DNA of 55,004 bases from Cyanophora paradoxa. Lineage: Eukaryota; Glaucocystophyceae; Cyanophorales; Cyanophoraceae. Positions 10,832-20,571 of the stretch are shown here, in pieces. The position numbers and the translations under genes were made by a program. Under the pieces are notes generated by a model. The model made no database searches. It saw only the letters and a program-made list of their open reading frames with translations, and had not been told where the DNA came from. Location of the stretch: assembly GCA_004431415.1 (NCBI GenBank), contig QPMI01000285.1, positions 1 to 55,004 of the forward strand. Reading direction: 5' to 3'. How positions within the stretch are numbered: position 1 is the first letter of the stretch; the number at the start of each line of letters is the position of its first letter.

Positions 10832-11025
10832 ATTCTCGATCGAAACAAATTTTGTAGAAATCGATTTGATCGGAGGCAAAAAAATGACAGCTTTCTTCCC
10901 TCTTTTTTAAAACTGTACCTATATATCGAGACAGTATCCCGACCCAAAACTACTTAAGGACTTGGCAAATAATAGGATATATATAAAGACAATTCCTCCT
11001 TCCGAAATTATTTTCTTCGTTAAAG

Positions 11026-13636
11026 GTAGAAGTCCCCAAAATCGAAAATGAACAAATCGAGAAATTCGCCACCCCTGTTGAAAATGCTACATTCCTTAGT
11101 ACTCTCATTGGTGATCGCAACAAGGTCACCCATGTATTTGATTCTGCCGAAGATGCCCTTGAAGCCATTGATAATAGCAAGGTTAAGACCTGGGCTGAAT
11201 GCATTCAACCTGAGCAAGTGACCAGAGTTTACCTGGACCTGGATAAATTCGCTGATTTGAAGGAGAACATTGCTGATAACTATGCTGAGGCGGAAACTGT
11301 TGTAAGAGAGATGAGAGATAAGCTATGGAAGCGATCTGGTACCACTTCTATTAACGATATTGCTGTTGCAGTTCGCCATAGAAGGGTTTATTTGATTAAG
11401 GAGGATGTCACCAAGTTCAAGATTTCAGCCCACTTTATTATTAAATCGCTTGCATGCAAACATGAAGATATCCCCAAGCTTTTCAAAGCGATGGATTGGT
11501 GAAAAATGAGGATTATGACAGTGGAGTTTACAGCTCCACACAGAACCTAATCTGCCTCAATTGCTGCAAAGGTGAGACTCTGGATGCTCAAAATAAGTCG
11601 AAAAAAGATGTTGATAAAAACGTTTGCTTTAAGAAATTCGTTGACTGTGACAAAGTGTTAATGCGAAATGAGGACTTCTTTGTATCTTACTTCTCAGCTA
11701 CTACTAAACTTGTGGATGAATCAAATATTTCTGCATTTGCAAATTATACTCCTGAGCCAAAACCAGTTAAAAAGGAGCCAAAAAGTGATAAAGTGAAGAC
11801 TGAGAAGGTAGAAGCTGAAAAAGACACTGAACCCGAAAATCCTGTTACTTTCGAACTGCTACAAAGTGTTATAATGGGTCTGAATGGTGAGAGAGCTAAT
11901 GAGTATAAAACTTGGATTGATGTAGGACTGGTCATCATCAATGTTGGGGACGACAACAAATTTACCCCTAAAATGCAGGCTGAACTCTTCCACCAATTCT
12001 CAGAACAGAGTGACAAGTATGATTATGATGAATGCCAGGAGAAGTTTACACAGCTTCGCAGAAGCAAGAAGAAGGCTGAGCCTGGCAAAGTGTTGACCTT
12101 CAAATCCTTGGTTTATTGGTTGAGCAAAGATAACAATGAGCTTTTCAAGGAACTCTTCCCCAAAAAGTATGCATTCCTACCAGAGGACACAGATGAAATC
12201 GATTACAAGACTGCAAGTATCCCTCCTTTGGCTGAACATTACAATGTGCATAAGAGGTATTTCAATGCTCGAATGCATCATGTTGAAAATGTTGGTTGTG
12301 TGATGCTCTGGGATGAACAACTACTTTGCTGGATGCCCAAAGATATTGGGAAGCTCTCTACAAAGCATTTCCCCCATTTGATGCATAAGGTGATTGTCAA
12401 TGAGGGAACAGATAATGAGAAAGAGAAATGGAGCAATCATTTAGGAAATGGATTGTGGATCCAACAGCCACAAGATCAACTTACATGGATTTCCTTCCCC
12501 TCCTGCTACTCTCAGTGCAAAATGCAAGTCTGTATTTAATCTCTATCCAGGAATGAAGGTCGACCATCAGCAATTCGAAAATGCTCCAGAGGATGTAACT
12601 GCTGAGATGATTAAGCCTTTCCTTGATCACTTGTTCTTAATGTCTGGTGAGGATCAAAATACCTATGAATATCTGTTGAAATGGTTTGCCCACATGCTGC
12701 AAAAGCCTGGGGAACTCAATGGAGTATCCTTAATCTTCATTGGTGAACAGGGAACTGGTAAGAATGTGTTGGTTGATACTTTCCAAAAGAAGATACTTGG
12801 AGATGCCCTGAGTTATGCAACTGGTAAGCCAAAAGAGGATCTGTTTGGTCGATTTGCCCATAACAGAGAGGATAAGATCCTGATTGTTGTCAATGAAGCC
12901 TCAGGCAAGGACACATTCGAAAATAATGATATGCTCAAAGATCTCATAACTTCTGATAAGATTGTAATTGAACACAAAGGATAGATTCATACACAAAAAG
13001 CAACTTTGCCAGGATTATATTCACCAGCAATAACAACATTCCAGTAAAAATTGAAGCTGGAGATAGGCGATTTGTGGTTGTTGAAGTTAGTAAGAAATTC
13101 GCAAAGGATAGGTCATACTTCCTTCCACTTGTAAAATGGCTAAATGATCACTGCAATATTCGAAACATTGCCCACTATTTGAGAACCAAAGTTGACTGTG
13201 AGGATGTGAACTGGATTGCTGATAGACCCCTTACAAATAAATACTATTTAGCCCAGCAGGTATGCGCCCAATCATTCTTATGTTCACTAAGTGGCTTGTG
13301 GATCGAGGCTTAATTTCCGAGAATAAATGCAAGTCTGGTAGCCTTGTGGAAACCTGGAAATGGTTCCAGGAGTTTATTACCAGCAACAAATATAAAAACG
13401 ATTATAATAGTCGCAGATATTATACAGAAATGCGAAGTGTTACATATATCCAAGTGAAAACTACAAATGGCAAACAATACTATCATTTCTTGTTCCCACA
13501 AGTATTTGAGGAATTCAGAAAGATGAAGCTTGTAGATGATGAGACCATTGAGGAAGAAGCTAATCCAAGGATGAAACAAGAACTACCTGCTGCTGATCCT
13601 GATGCATCAGATTATGACTCTGATGTTGAAGTTTAG
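11026..13636 (+). CDS. primase-helicase: AEP-like primase plus SF3 (D5-like) helicase, frameshifted
   Basis: Coding similarity starts at about 11026, but no in-frame ATG is visible; the leader motif GTTAAAGG lies just before it and a TATA-like TATATATAAAG at 10977. The first part has VYLDLD (about 11227), the acidic DxD-type motif of archaeo-eukaryotic primases, and KISAHF (about 11423), which fits their His motif. An acidic/Lys linker follows. The helicase part has Walker A GEQGTGKN (about 12742), Walker B ILIVVNEASG (about 12880) and an SF3-like 'ARIIFTSNNNIPVKIE-GDRRFVV' motif (about 13010-13080). The C-terminus is highly acidic (DYDSDVEV). Frames used are 11026-11502, 11496-12480, 12540-12984, 12985-13260 and 13262-13636. 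About 860 codons. It would prime and unwind viral DNA. At least four indels break it. Confidence 0.75.
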
Positions 13637-13879
13637 GTTTACTCAAAAGTGGACTCACAGTTGACTCAAATTTATCATAAAAGACCCAAACAGTCTTTTA
13701 TTTATGGTTTATTTATCGATTAGGTTGACTAAGTGGGGGGAGTTGACTCATTTTTTCACAGATTCTAAAAGAGGACTCTGCCCTAAAAAGAAATAAAAAG
13801 TGCCTCAACTCCACCCACTAAGTCAACCAAAAAATGATTTAAGAGATAGAAAAATATATTTATATGTAACTAGTAAGAA
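13637..13879. repeat. intergenic inverted repeats between helicase and GIY-YIG genes
   Basis: Two arms at about 13723-13746 and 13805-13828 are inverted with 2 mismatches in 24 (core GGTTGACTAAGTGGG). The same word family forms the hairpin in the terminal region at 19933-20046 and one arm at 44325-44350. A smaller hairpin, AAAAGAC...GTCTTTT, is at about 13679-13699. The location after a stop codon would suit a transcript-end hairpin like those that define polyadenylation sites in some giant viruses; that is inference. Confidence 0.6.
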
Positions 13880-14230
13880 ATGGCTGGAACAGATCATGAT
13901 TCTGGATCGATCTATATGATTGAGAGTCAGGAAATGAACAAAGTCTACATAGGAAGAACCTCACAGCCACTTCAAAAAAGATGGAGACAACACAAATCAG
14001 GTCAAATGCCATCTACAGCAGACCTATGCAAGGCTTCTGATGTGAAGTTCTCAGTCCTGTATTCAAGTAAGAAGGGTGGGCATGAAGACCTAATGAACAG
14101 AGAAGCATATTACATGTATCTCTTTGAACCTTGGATAGTCAATTTACAAAAACCGAAATCCCGATTTAGGATTAATAGGTTTTTGCGATTCCATTCAGAG
14201 GAAGCCAGTGGATCCATTAAAACATTTTAA
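13880..14230 (+). CDS. GIY-YIG family endonuclease, 116 aa
   Basis: Residues about 10-35 carry the family pattern: SIYMI, then VYIGRTSQPLQKRWRQH, with the catalytic Arg and the Tyr of the YIG strand. Later comes NREAYYMYLF with the metal-binding Glu (about residue 77). Length is close to the isolated nuclease domain. Free-standing GIY-YIG nucleases are common in polintons, virophages and large viruses, where they may act in recombination, homing or Okazaki-type processing; the exact role here is unknown. Frame intact and tightly spaced to the polymerase gene. Confidence 0.85.
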   Translation: MAGTDHDSGSIYMIESQEMNKVYIGRTSQPLQKRWRQHKSGQMPSTADLCKASDVKFSVLYSSKKGGHEDLMNREAYYMYLFEPWIVNLQKPKSRFRINRFLRFHSEEASGSIKTF

Positions 14231-14289
14231 ATTGCGTTTAGAACATCCTAAAATAAAATATCCCTTAGAATAGGAACAAGTTAGGAATA

Positions 14290-17200
14290 ATGCCCCGAAT
14301 TACCAACAAACTCATAAGGGAGAAGAAATGGGAACTCATGGGATTGCTGGGAACACTTTATGCAGCCCATGAAATTACAGAGGCTGAATATGACCGGGAA
14401 ATAGATTTAATTGCAAAGGGCAGACCCACTTTAAGCAGATTAACCAGAAAAGCAAATAACCTATATGATAAAATTGAAACCTTGGATGAATTGGATAGGC
14501 TTAGGCAAATAGAACCAGAGGCAGAAGATGGAACAGCCATGAATGAATTATATCGCTGGCTCACTTACAGAGCCAGAAGGGAAGTTGTTGTAGATGTGAT
14601 TGAATTCCTGGACAGAATTGCTACATCCCTTCCAAATCGATTAAAGCAGGGGTTAGATCAATTCAGGGCAATCAAGGTTCGCTTGTCTTTTATCTGCAAG
14701 TTCGTTAAAGTGAGCAATCCACAGGTTTGGATATCGAAATACATTTACAGTGATTACTTTGTATTAACCAGGTCGAGAAATATTCGAACTGAGCTGAATA
14801 AAGCAGCCCAAATGTGTCAGGAGCAGATGAATGTGGTTGATAGCTATCGCTTAGAAAGAATTGAAATACTCAGAGTGGCTATTATGAGTTATGCTCCAAC
14901 TGGTGGATGCTTTCTACAAACCCCAGAGTGGATTGCTAGGAAGAGAGCCACAGTAAATATTCGAAATATTGATGATTCCTGCTTCGAAAATGCAATTTTG
15001 GCATATATTCACAGAAAAGCGATAAACTCCCATAAGAGGAATGAGCTTTCACAATATCGCAAATGGAAATACTCAGCAATCGCTTATAATCCGCTGGCTC
15101 TCAATTTCGATAACATCCCATTCCCTGTTGCCTGTGATGCTGATATTATTGATAAATTCGAGGCTCAAAATGCAGGCATTAGCATTAATATATTTGGAAT
15201 CGATGGAGAGGTTATTTATCCCCTGCATCAATCAAGTAACCCAGGCAGAAAGCATAAGGTTAATCTCATGCTGATATTTGATGATGAAGGGAATGGTCAC
15301 TATATTACAATCATGTCCCTTTCAAGGCTATTGAAAGTAAACCATGAAACATACAATGATCAGAAGTTACACTACTGTGACACATGCTTATCTCGATTCA
15401 GGTCTGAGGCTAAACTCACTGCTCATGTGGACTCAAACAGATGCATTGATTGGAGACTCTCAAAGGGAATCACACCAAAACCTGAGACCACCATAGAGTT
15501 TGGACTGAAAAACCTCAGGAAAACTGTTTGGCTTCCTGTTGTGGTTTACTGCAAGATTGAACATAGAAGCATCCCCATAGATGCATCGAAATCCAAGAGG
15601 GAAGTCTCAGCAGTCAACATTAGAATAGTCACTGGGGCAGATGTTCAAGATTTTCGATTTGAGGGTCAGGATCCAATGGGAGGTCTGTTTGAATGCTTGG
15701 AATCCAAAGCAAGAGAGCTAATTGACTTCCTGTTTACCAATATTCCCATGAATGAACTCACAGATGAGCAAAAGGCTGTTTACAGGGCTACTAAACACTG
15801 TTACCTTTGCAGTGAGAGGTTCACCAAGGAGAACTTCAAATGCAGGGATCATGATCACCACACAGGTCATTATATTGCTCCTGCATGCAGAACCTGCAAT
15901 CTACATAGGAGAATCTCAAAGCAAACAAAAGTAGCAGTGGTTGTTGACCAAATGGATGACTGTGGGACATTCATTTTCAGAAAAATAGCAGGCATGGGTG
16001 ATAAAAAGCGAATCGAAATCCTTTCGAAAAACTTTGATCAATACCTTTCATTGCAATGGGGTCTTTACAAGTTCATTGATGCAAGTAATTTCATGGATTT
16101 TGGAGCTGCTGATGTAGATGAGTTAATGAACAAATTCCAAGCCTTCAGAAGGCTTTCACACTCAGTATATGGACTTGACCCAGTTCATTATGTATCTGCA
16201 CCTGGGTTATCTTGGGATGCTATGCTTAGGACCACCAAGGCAAAAATAGAGCTTATAAGTGATGTAGAGCAATACGAATTTGTTGAGAGGGGAATCAGGG
16301 GTGGCTTTGCAACAATGCCTTGTAGGTATGCTGAGGCTGATGGTGAGAACTCCCATATAATGCTGTTTGATGCTAACAACTTGTATGGCTACTGTTTGAG
16401 TCAGCCAATTCCAGTTGGTGATTTTAGATGGGAGACCGAATTCAACCCACAAGATAACAGATCCAGTTTCCTGGAAGTTGATCTGGATTACCCAATTAGG
16501 CTATATCTAGACCACAGTGATTTCCCCCTAATTATTAACAAGAAAATAGTAGAGTATGCAGAATTATCACAATATCAAAAGAGCCTATTAGATATTTCAG
16601 GAGAAGAGCTTGATAAAACCCCTAAGCTAACTGCAACCTTTGGTTCTGTGACAAACTATGTGATTTCTGAGCCTCTTCTGCAATATCTGTTGGACAAAGG
16701 GGTGAAATTAAAGAAAGTTCACAGGGTCCTATCATTTACTGTGGCTCCTGTAATGAAACCCTATATTGAGCTGAATACTGACATGAGAAGGAAAGCAGTG
16801 AATAAATTCGAGGCTGATTTCTACAAGCTCATGAATAATTCAATCTATGGGAAATGCATTGAATCTTGCAGAGGTAGATCTGTGGTTAAGATTGCAAACA
16901 GTGAGAAACTATTTATGAAATATGCAGCCTCCCCATTGGTGAAATCAACAAGCCCCATAAACGAAAAAGCAGTTGCCTTTGAGTTTTACACAAAGCATGT
17001 GAAACTAGATAAGCCTGTTGCAATTGGGGCTTATGTTTTGGATGCAGCCAAACTGCATAATTACCAGTTCTTCTATGATACTGTAAGGTCCCAATGGACA
17101 AAAGCAAAGTTACTATTCCATGATACTGACTCCTTCTGTCTATATATTGAATCTAAGACCATTGCAAAAGATATAGAGAATATATCTTATGCATTAGACC

Positions 17201-17535
17201 TTGGAGGTGATTCCAGAATGACCCCAGGTAAATACAAAAATGAAATGCCAGGTTCTGCAATCCTGGAGTATGTAGGTCTGAGAGCCAAGGTTTACAGTTT
17301 CAGAACAGCTGAGATTGAGAGAAGTAAGCTCTCTGGGACTTCCACTGAGGAACTCCAATTTAATGATTTTAAGCAGTGTTTATTTGCAGGTATAAGCAAG
17401 ACTGTGACTGCCAAGCAAAAGAGAAGGGCAGATCACACAATAGTAGACACTGTGAGTAGAAGGGTTGCCCTGAACTGCTTTGATGCAAAGAGATACATCT
17501 TACCAGATGGTATTAATTCTGTTCCTTTTAATTAA
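14290..17535 (+). CDS. polB: protein-primed family B DNA polymerase (Polinton type)
   Basis: An uninterrupted 1081-residue ORF. The N-terminal third has a DDSCFENAILAYIHRK-type region common in Polinton polymerases. A Cys/His finger (about residues 358-384, HYCDTCLSRF...H...C) and an endonuclease-VII-like zinc motif (about 500-537: CYLC, DHDHHTG, CRTCN) follow. Polymerase motifs are intact: motif A DANNLYG (about 691), motif B KLMNNSIYGK (about 843) and motif C FHDTDS (about 941). The exonuclease part looks degenerate: the usual 'YADFE' of Exo I reads YCKIE (near residue 430), so the first metal-binding Asp is missing. It would replicate the element from a protein primer at its termini. It is followed after three bases by the integrase gene, and so may be co-transcribed with it. 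No frame break in over 3.2 kb. Confidence 0.95.
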   Translation: MPRITNKLIREKKWELMGLLGTLYAAHEITEAEYDREIDLIAKGRPTLSRLTRKANNLYDKIETLDELDRLRQIEPEAEDGTAMNELYRWLTYRARREVVVDVIEFLDRIATSLPNRLKQGLDQFRAIKVRLSFICKFVKVSNPQVWISKYIYSDYFVLTRSRNIRTELNKAAQMCQEQMNVVDSYRLERIEILRVAIMSYAPTGGCFLQTPEWIARKRATVNIRNIDDSCFENAILAYIHRKAINSHKRNELSQYRKWKYSAIAYNPLALNFDNIPFPVACDADIIDKFEAQNAGISINIFGIDGEVIYPLHQSSNPGRKHKVNLMLIFDDEGNGHYITIMSLSRLLKVNHETYNDQKLHYCDTCLSRFRSEAKLTAHVDSNRCIDWRLSKGITPKPETTIEFGLKNLRKTVWLPVVVYCKIEHRSIPIDASKSKREVSAVNIRIVTGADVQDFRFEGQDPMGGLFECLESKARELIDFLFTNIPMNELTDEQKAVYRATKHCYLCSERFTKENFKCRDHDHHTGHYIAPACRTCNLHRRISKQTKVAVVVDQMDDCGTFIFRKIAGMGDKKRIEILSKNFDQYLSLQWGLYKFIDASNFMDFGAADVDELMNKFQAFRRLSHSVYGLDPVHYVSAPGLSWDAMLRTTKAKIELISDVEQYEFVERGIRGGFATMPCRYAEADGENSHIMLFDANNLYGYCLSQPIPVGDFRWETEFNPQDNRSSFLEVDLDYPIRLYLDHSDFPLIINKKIVEYAELSQYQKSLLDISGEELDKTPKLTATFGSVTNYVISEPLLQYLLDKGVKLKKVHRVLSFTVAPVMKPYIELNTDMRRKAVNKFEADFYKLMNNSIYGKCIESCRGRSVVKIANSEKLFMKYAASPLVKSTSPINEKAVAFEFYTKHVKLDKPVAIGAYVLDAAKLHNYQFFYDTVRSQWTKAKLLFHDTDSFCLYIESKTIAKDIENISYALDLGGDSRMTPGKYKNEMPGSAILEYVGLRAKVYSFRTAEIERSKLSGTSTEELQFNDFKQCLFAGISKTVTAKQKRRADHTIVDTVSRRVALNCFDAKRYILPDGINSVPFN

Positions 17536-17538
17536 GAG

Positions 17539-18924
17539 ATGCCAGCAACTGGAAGAATAGTTAGGAGAACCACTGACCAACTGCAAGGGAACCTACTGCC
17601 CATCACAATTCCAAAGGAGGAAAAGGGGGAATCTCGAATTGTTAAAAAGTCTGAAATGAAAGAGCTTGTCCCAGTAGAGATCCCAGTTGCTATTGCAGTG
17701 AAAGAAACCAGCAAGATTGCCAAGAGATTCTATGATGTGAGAACTGGTTACAAAGGGCTTCAAGCTATGAGGGCTGAGTTACCAGATGAATCCTATAAGC
17801 AGTTGCAAGAGTTCTATAAAAAACAAGAGGTAGTTCAGATCAATGCACCTGCTATATCTAGAAAGAGAGATCCCATGGTCCCAATCAGGCAACCCCTTGA
17901 TACCTATGTGATTGATTTGCTCTTTTTCCCAGCTTATAAGAAACAAAACAATGGCTATGACACCTTCATGACTGCAATGGAATCCACACTGAGAACTGGG
18001 TATATTATACCTATAAGGGATAAATCAGCTCTCACTACATTGGCTGCATTTAAACAGCTTGAAATGAGAGTGGCAAGACCAATAGTAAAGGTTCAATCAG
18101 ATGCTGGGAGTGAATTCCAAAATCGAATATTCCAGGAGTATTTATCTGGTAAATACATAGAACACCAAGTGAGTGGAACTGCTGACCACAGAAGCCAAGG
18201 TAGAATTGAAGCCTTTAACAAACAGATTAAGAGACTGATCACAAACTACTGCATAGCCAATAACACAGCTAGATTCTTTGATGTGTTAGGTGATATTGAG
18301 TATAATTACAATAATACAGTCCACTCAGCTACTAAGATGAAGCCAGGCGAAACTACAGAGAAGCATTATAGGTATATAGTGGGATTAGAAGATGAAAGAT
18401 TCAAGAAATCAATAGCTTACCTTGATACCATGCAGCCTGGCATGTTTGTGAGAGTGAAAGTTGAGAAAAACCCCTTTGCTAAACAGGGTAACAATTGGTC
18501 TAGGATGGTTTACACTGTTGATAGTAGGGAAGGCTTTAAGTTTAAGCTAAGGAGTCCCACTGGTGAGATCATAGATAACAGGTTTGCTTTCCATGAGCTG
18601 TTGCCTGTGAATGCAGTTGAGTACCTGGAAACCCCTACAGTTGATGCCTTGGAGCAAGCTAAAGAGGAAGCCAGGGTTGATGCTGCTATAAGGAGAGAAG
18701 GCATAGAGGCTGCTAATGAGGTCCCAGATAAGCCTTTGATAGAGGCTAGGAAGGAGAAGGCTGGGAAAGTTAGCAGGGAACTCAAAAAGCTCACCATAGC
18801 AGGCACACAGAAACTTTCAGAAGTGAATAGCCAGAGGTGGTATAATGACTTTCAGACTACTAAGGAGTCATATACAGCCCCTAAACCTCAAAGAACACTA
18901 AGAGAAAGGACCAAAACTAGCTAG
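17539..18924 (+). CDS. int: retroviral-type (rve, DDE) integrase of Polinton
   Basis: A complete 461-residue ORF starting 3 bases after the polymerase stop. The catalytic core has D126 (TYVIDLLFF), D188 (QSDAGSEF) and E224 (GRIEAFNKQ); the last two are separated by 35 residues, the canonical DD(35)E spacing. A conserved Tyr/Asn-rich helix (IEYNYNNTVHSATKMKPGE) follows, and a small beta-barrel-like C-terminal part (about 290-355) may bind DNA ends. The tail is rich in Glu/Lys and probably disordered. The enzyme would insert the linear element into the host chromosome with a short target duplication. Frame intact, so recent activity of the element is possible. Confidence 0.95.
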   Translation: MPATGRIVRRTTDQLQGNLLPITIPKEEKGESRIVKKSEMKELVPVEIPVAIAVKETSKIAKRFYDVRTGYKGLQAMRAELPDESYKQLQEFYKKQEVVQINAPAISRKRDPMVPIRQPLDTYVIDLLFFPAYKKQNNGYDTFMTAMESTLRTGYIIPIRDKSALTTLAAFKQLEMRVARPIVKVQSDAGSEFQNRIFQEYLSGKYIEHQVSGTADHRSQGRIEAFNKQIKRLITNYCIANNTARFFDVLGDIEYNYNNTVHSATKMKPGETTEKHYRYIVGLEDERFKKSIAYLDTMQPGMFVRVKVEKNPFAKQGNNWSRMVYTVDSREGFKFKLRSPTGEIIDNRFAFHELLPVNAVEYLETPTVDALEQAKEEARVDAAIRREGIEAANEVPDKPLIEARKEKAGKVSRELKKLTIAGTQKLSEVNSQRWYNDFQTTKESYTAPKPQRTLRERTKTS

Positions 18925-19822
18925 TTTGCTAGGCGAAAACTCGTTTTTTCCAAATATATGTATGTGTCATATACATAAATGCCCACGATATACACATAGT
19001 CTTGTAGAGCTTATCAAGCGCTTCACAGCGATATGCAGAACGTTGCGTTTTGATGATCTGGTGATGAGATATAACAGTTTGAAGATGCAAAAGTCACTTG
19101 CCATAGTAGACTTGGTGAAACACTAGCCCAGGAGTCGACTTGGTGGTAAGCCGTTTTTGGCTCAGAGAATAGAGCGCTTGATTTCTGACTCAAAACTACG
19201 CGGTTCAAATCCGCTCGGGAACCTTTACTTCGTTCGCCGTGAAACTTGAAAAGTAAAAAAAAAGCGGTTTTTTCTAGATTAATGCTGTACCCGTCTAGAA
19301 AATCAATATTAACGTTTGCTACGATATCTCAACACCAACTTATCAAATCGATGCGCTTAAAACGTCATAAAATCGAGCATTTCAAGGCGGTCACAGCGCT
19401 TATGAGCCATCTCGGAATTTCACTAACTGTAACTCCAAATCGCGATGAAACCGATTTTGAATTTCGATTTTAAATTCGATTAAAATCCATTAAACGTGAG
19501 TTTTTAATATAGATCACTAGGAAGTTATCAAATCGATGCACTGACGGTCGAATATAATCCCATATATCATACATAACAATAACTTGCAATCACATATACG
19601 AATCTCAATGTGTATAGATCGCTATTACGATTAAAGCGAGTTTTGAAATTCAAAATTAATTCGATTAAATTCGATTATAACTCAAAAATCGCGATTTATA
19701 ACCATATACTTATCGTTTCGATCAACTTATGATATCGAATATTCAACTATATTATATTGCTTCGATAACTGTGATCCCATCTATGATCCCATCAATCTAA
19801 CACTGCATTTAGTAAGCATCTG
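18925..19822. other. AT-rich non-coding stretch downstream of integrase
   Basis: No convincing gene. It contains a tRNA-like segment (19150-19222), a short inverted pair TTTTCTAGA / TCTAGAAAA around 19270-19302, and many ATCGATT/TCGATTAA words. The small ORFs here have no recognisable content. Confidence 0.5.
19150..19222 (+). tRNA. degenerate tRNA-like sequence with A and B boxes
   Basis: A D-arm/A-box-like segment (TGGCTCAGAGAATAGAGC, about 19159-19176) is followed at normal spacing by a T-arm with a perfect B box (GGTTCAAATCC, 19202-19212) and a 4-bp T stem (GCGG/CCGC). The anticodon arm pairs poorly (TTGA/TCAA with an 8-base loop containing TTCTGA), so the anticodon cannot be set; CTG or TCT are possible. 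No 7-bp acceptor stem forms with the 5' side. It could be a decayed tRNA or a tRNA-derived SINE or pol III promoter. Confidence 0.35.
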
Positions 19823-19978
19823 CCCTAGATTCCCCCTATTATATAATATTTATATTAAAGTGGACTCAAGGTTGACTCATATTAATCGTAAAAGTAGTAA
19901 TAGTATATGGATTTTGTTACGAATTCAATGCAAGGGTTGACTAAGTGGGTTGAGTTGACTCAAATTTCACAGGAAATA
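19823..19978. repeat. 156-bp inner terminal inverted repeat, left Polinton
   Basis: This block is identical, base for base, to the reverse complement of 44306-44461. It runs from CCCTAGATTCCCCC to AGGAAATA. One copy belongs to the integrase end of the left element, the other to the SpeD end of the right element, so it is the conserved part of the family's terminal inverted repeat. Confidence 0.9.
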
Positions 19979-20046
19979 TTTGGGACCTAAAGTTTTCTAA
20001 AAAGGATTTGAAAAAATGTGTCAACTCCCCCCACTTAGTCAACCCT
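19933..20046. repeat. subterminal hairpin, left Polinton
   Basis: Arms 19933-19959 and 20020-20046 are inverted with 25 of 27 matching (core AGGGTTGACTAAGTGGG) around a 60-bp loop. The first arm lies inside the conserved 156-bp block and the second outside it. More TTGACTAAG/ACTTAG words follow to about 20300 (for example TTGACTAAGTTGACTAAGTT near 20200-20222). Confidence 0.75.
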
Positions 20047-20299
20047 GACCATAAACAGTAAGGATTTGAGCTAACATGTATCACAAAGTGAACATTTTGA
20101 GTCCACTTAGAAGATCCACTTTTGAAATCAAAGTTGATTTTGCTTGAAATTTCAAAGTTGATCTAAAAGTGAGTCCACCCTGATTGATTATGGTAACAAA
20201 GTTGACTAAGTTGACTAAGTTGAGTCATCTTAAGAAATTCAAGGAGACTAAGAGTTCAAAATGTTTATGAAAAGTGAGTCAACTTAGACCACTTATGGT

Positions 20300-20571
20300 A
20301 ACAAACTTAAATATTTAATTGATTTAATCGGAAAAGAACATGATTTAATCGAATTTATTGATATAATTCCGATTAGATTCATTTAGGATTCAATTAAGAT
20401 CAATCGAAGTTATAGATATAATTCCGATTAACTACAATTAAGATACAATATCGATTAATCGAGTTTATCGATATAAAATCGATTAAATTAATTGAAAATG
20501 CATTTAAAAATATGAAAATTCATGTGAAAATTCAAATAAATTAATCGATTTTATTGATATAACATCGAATC
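20300..20571. repeat. TCGATTAA-rich subterminal tract, left Polinton
   Basis: Short words of the type TTTAATCGG, TCGATTAA and ATATAATTCCGATTA recur every 20-50 bases. A comparable but not alignable tract lies at 43668-43860 in the right element. It may be a protein-binding or replication region; no gene is seen. Confidence 0.5.

Noticed and set aside
19246-19473. 75-codon ORF downstream of the integrase
   Set aside because: No ATG at its start, no content and lies in AT-rich terminal DNA.
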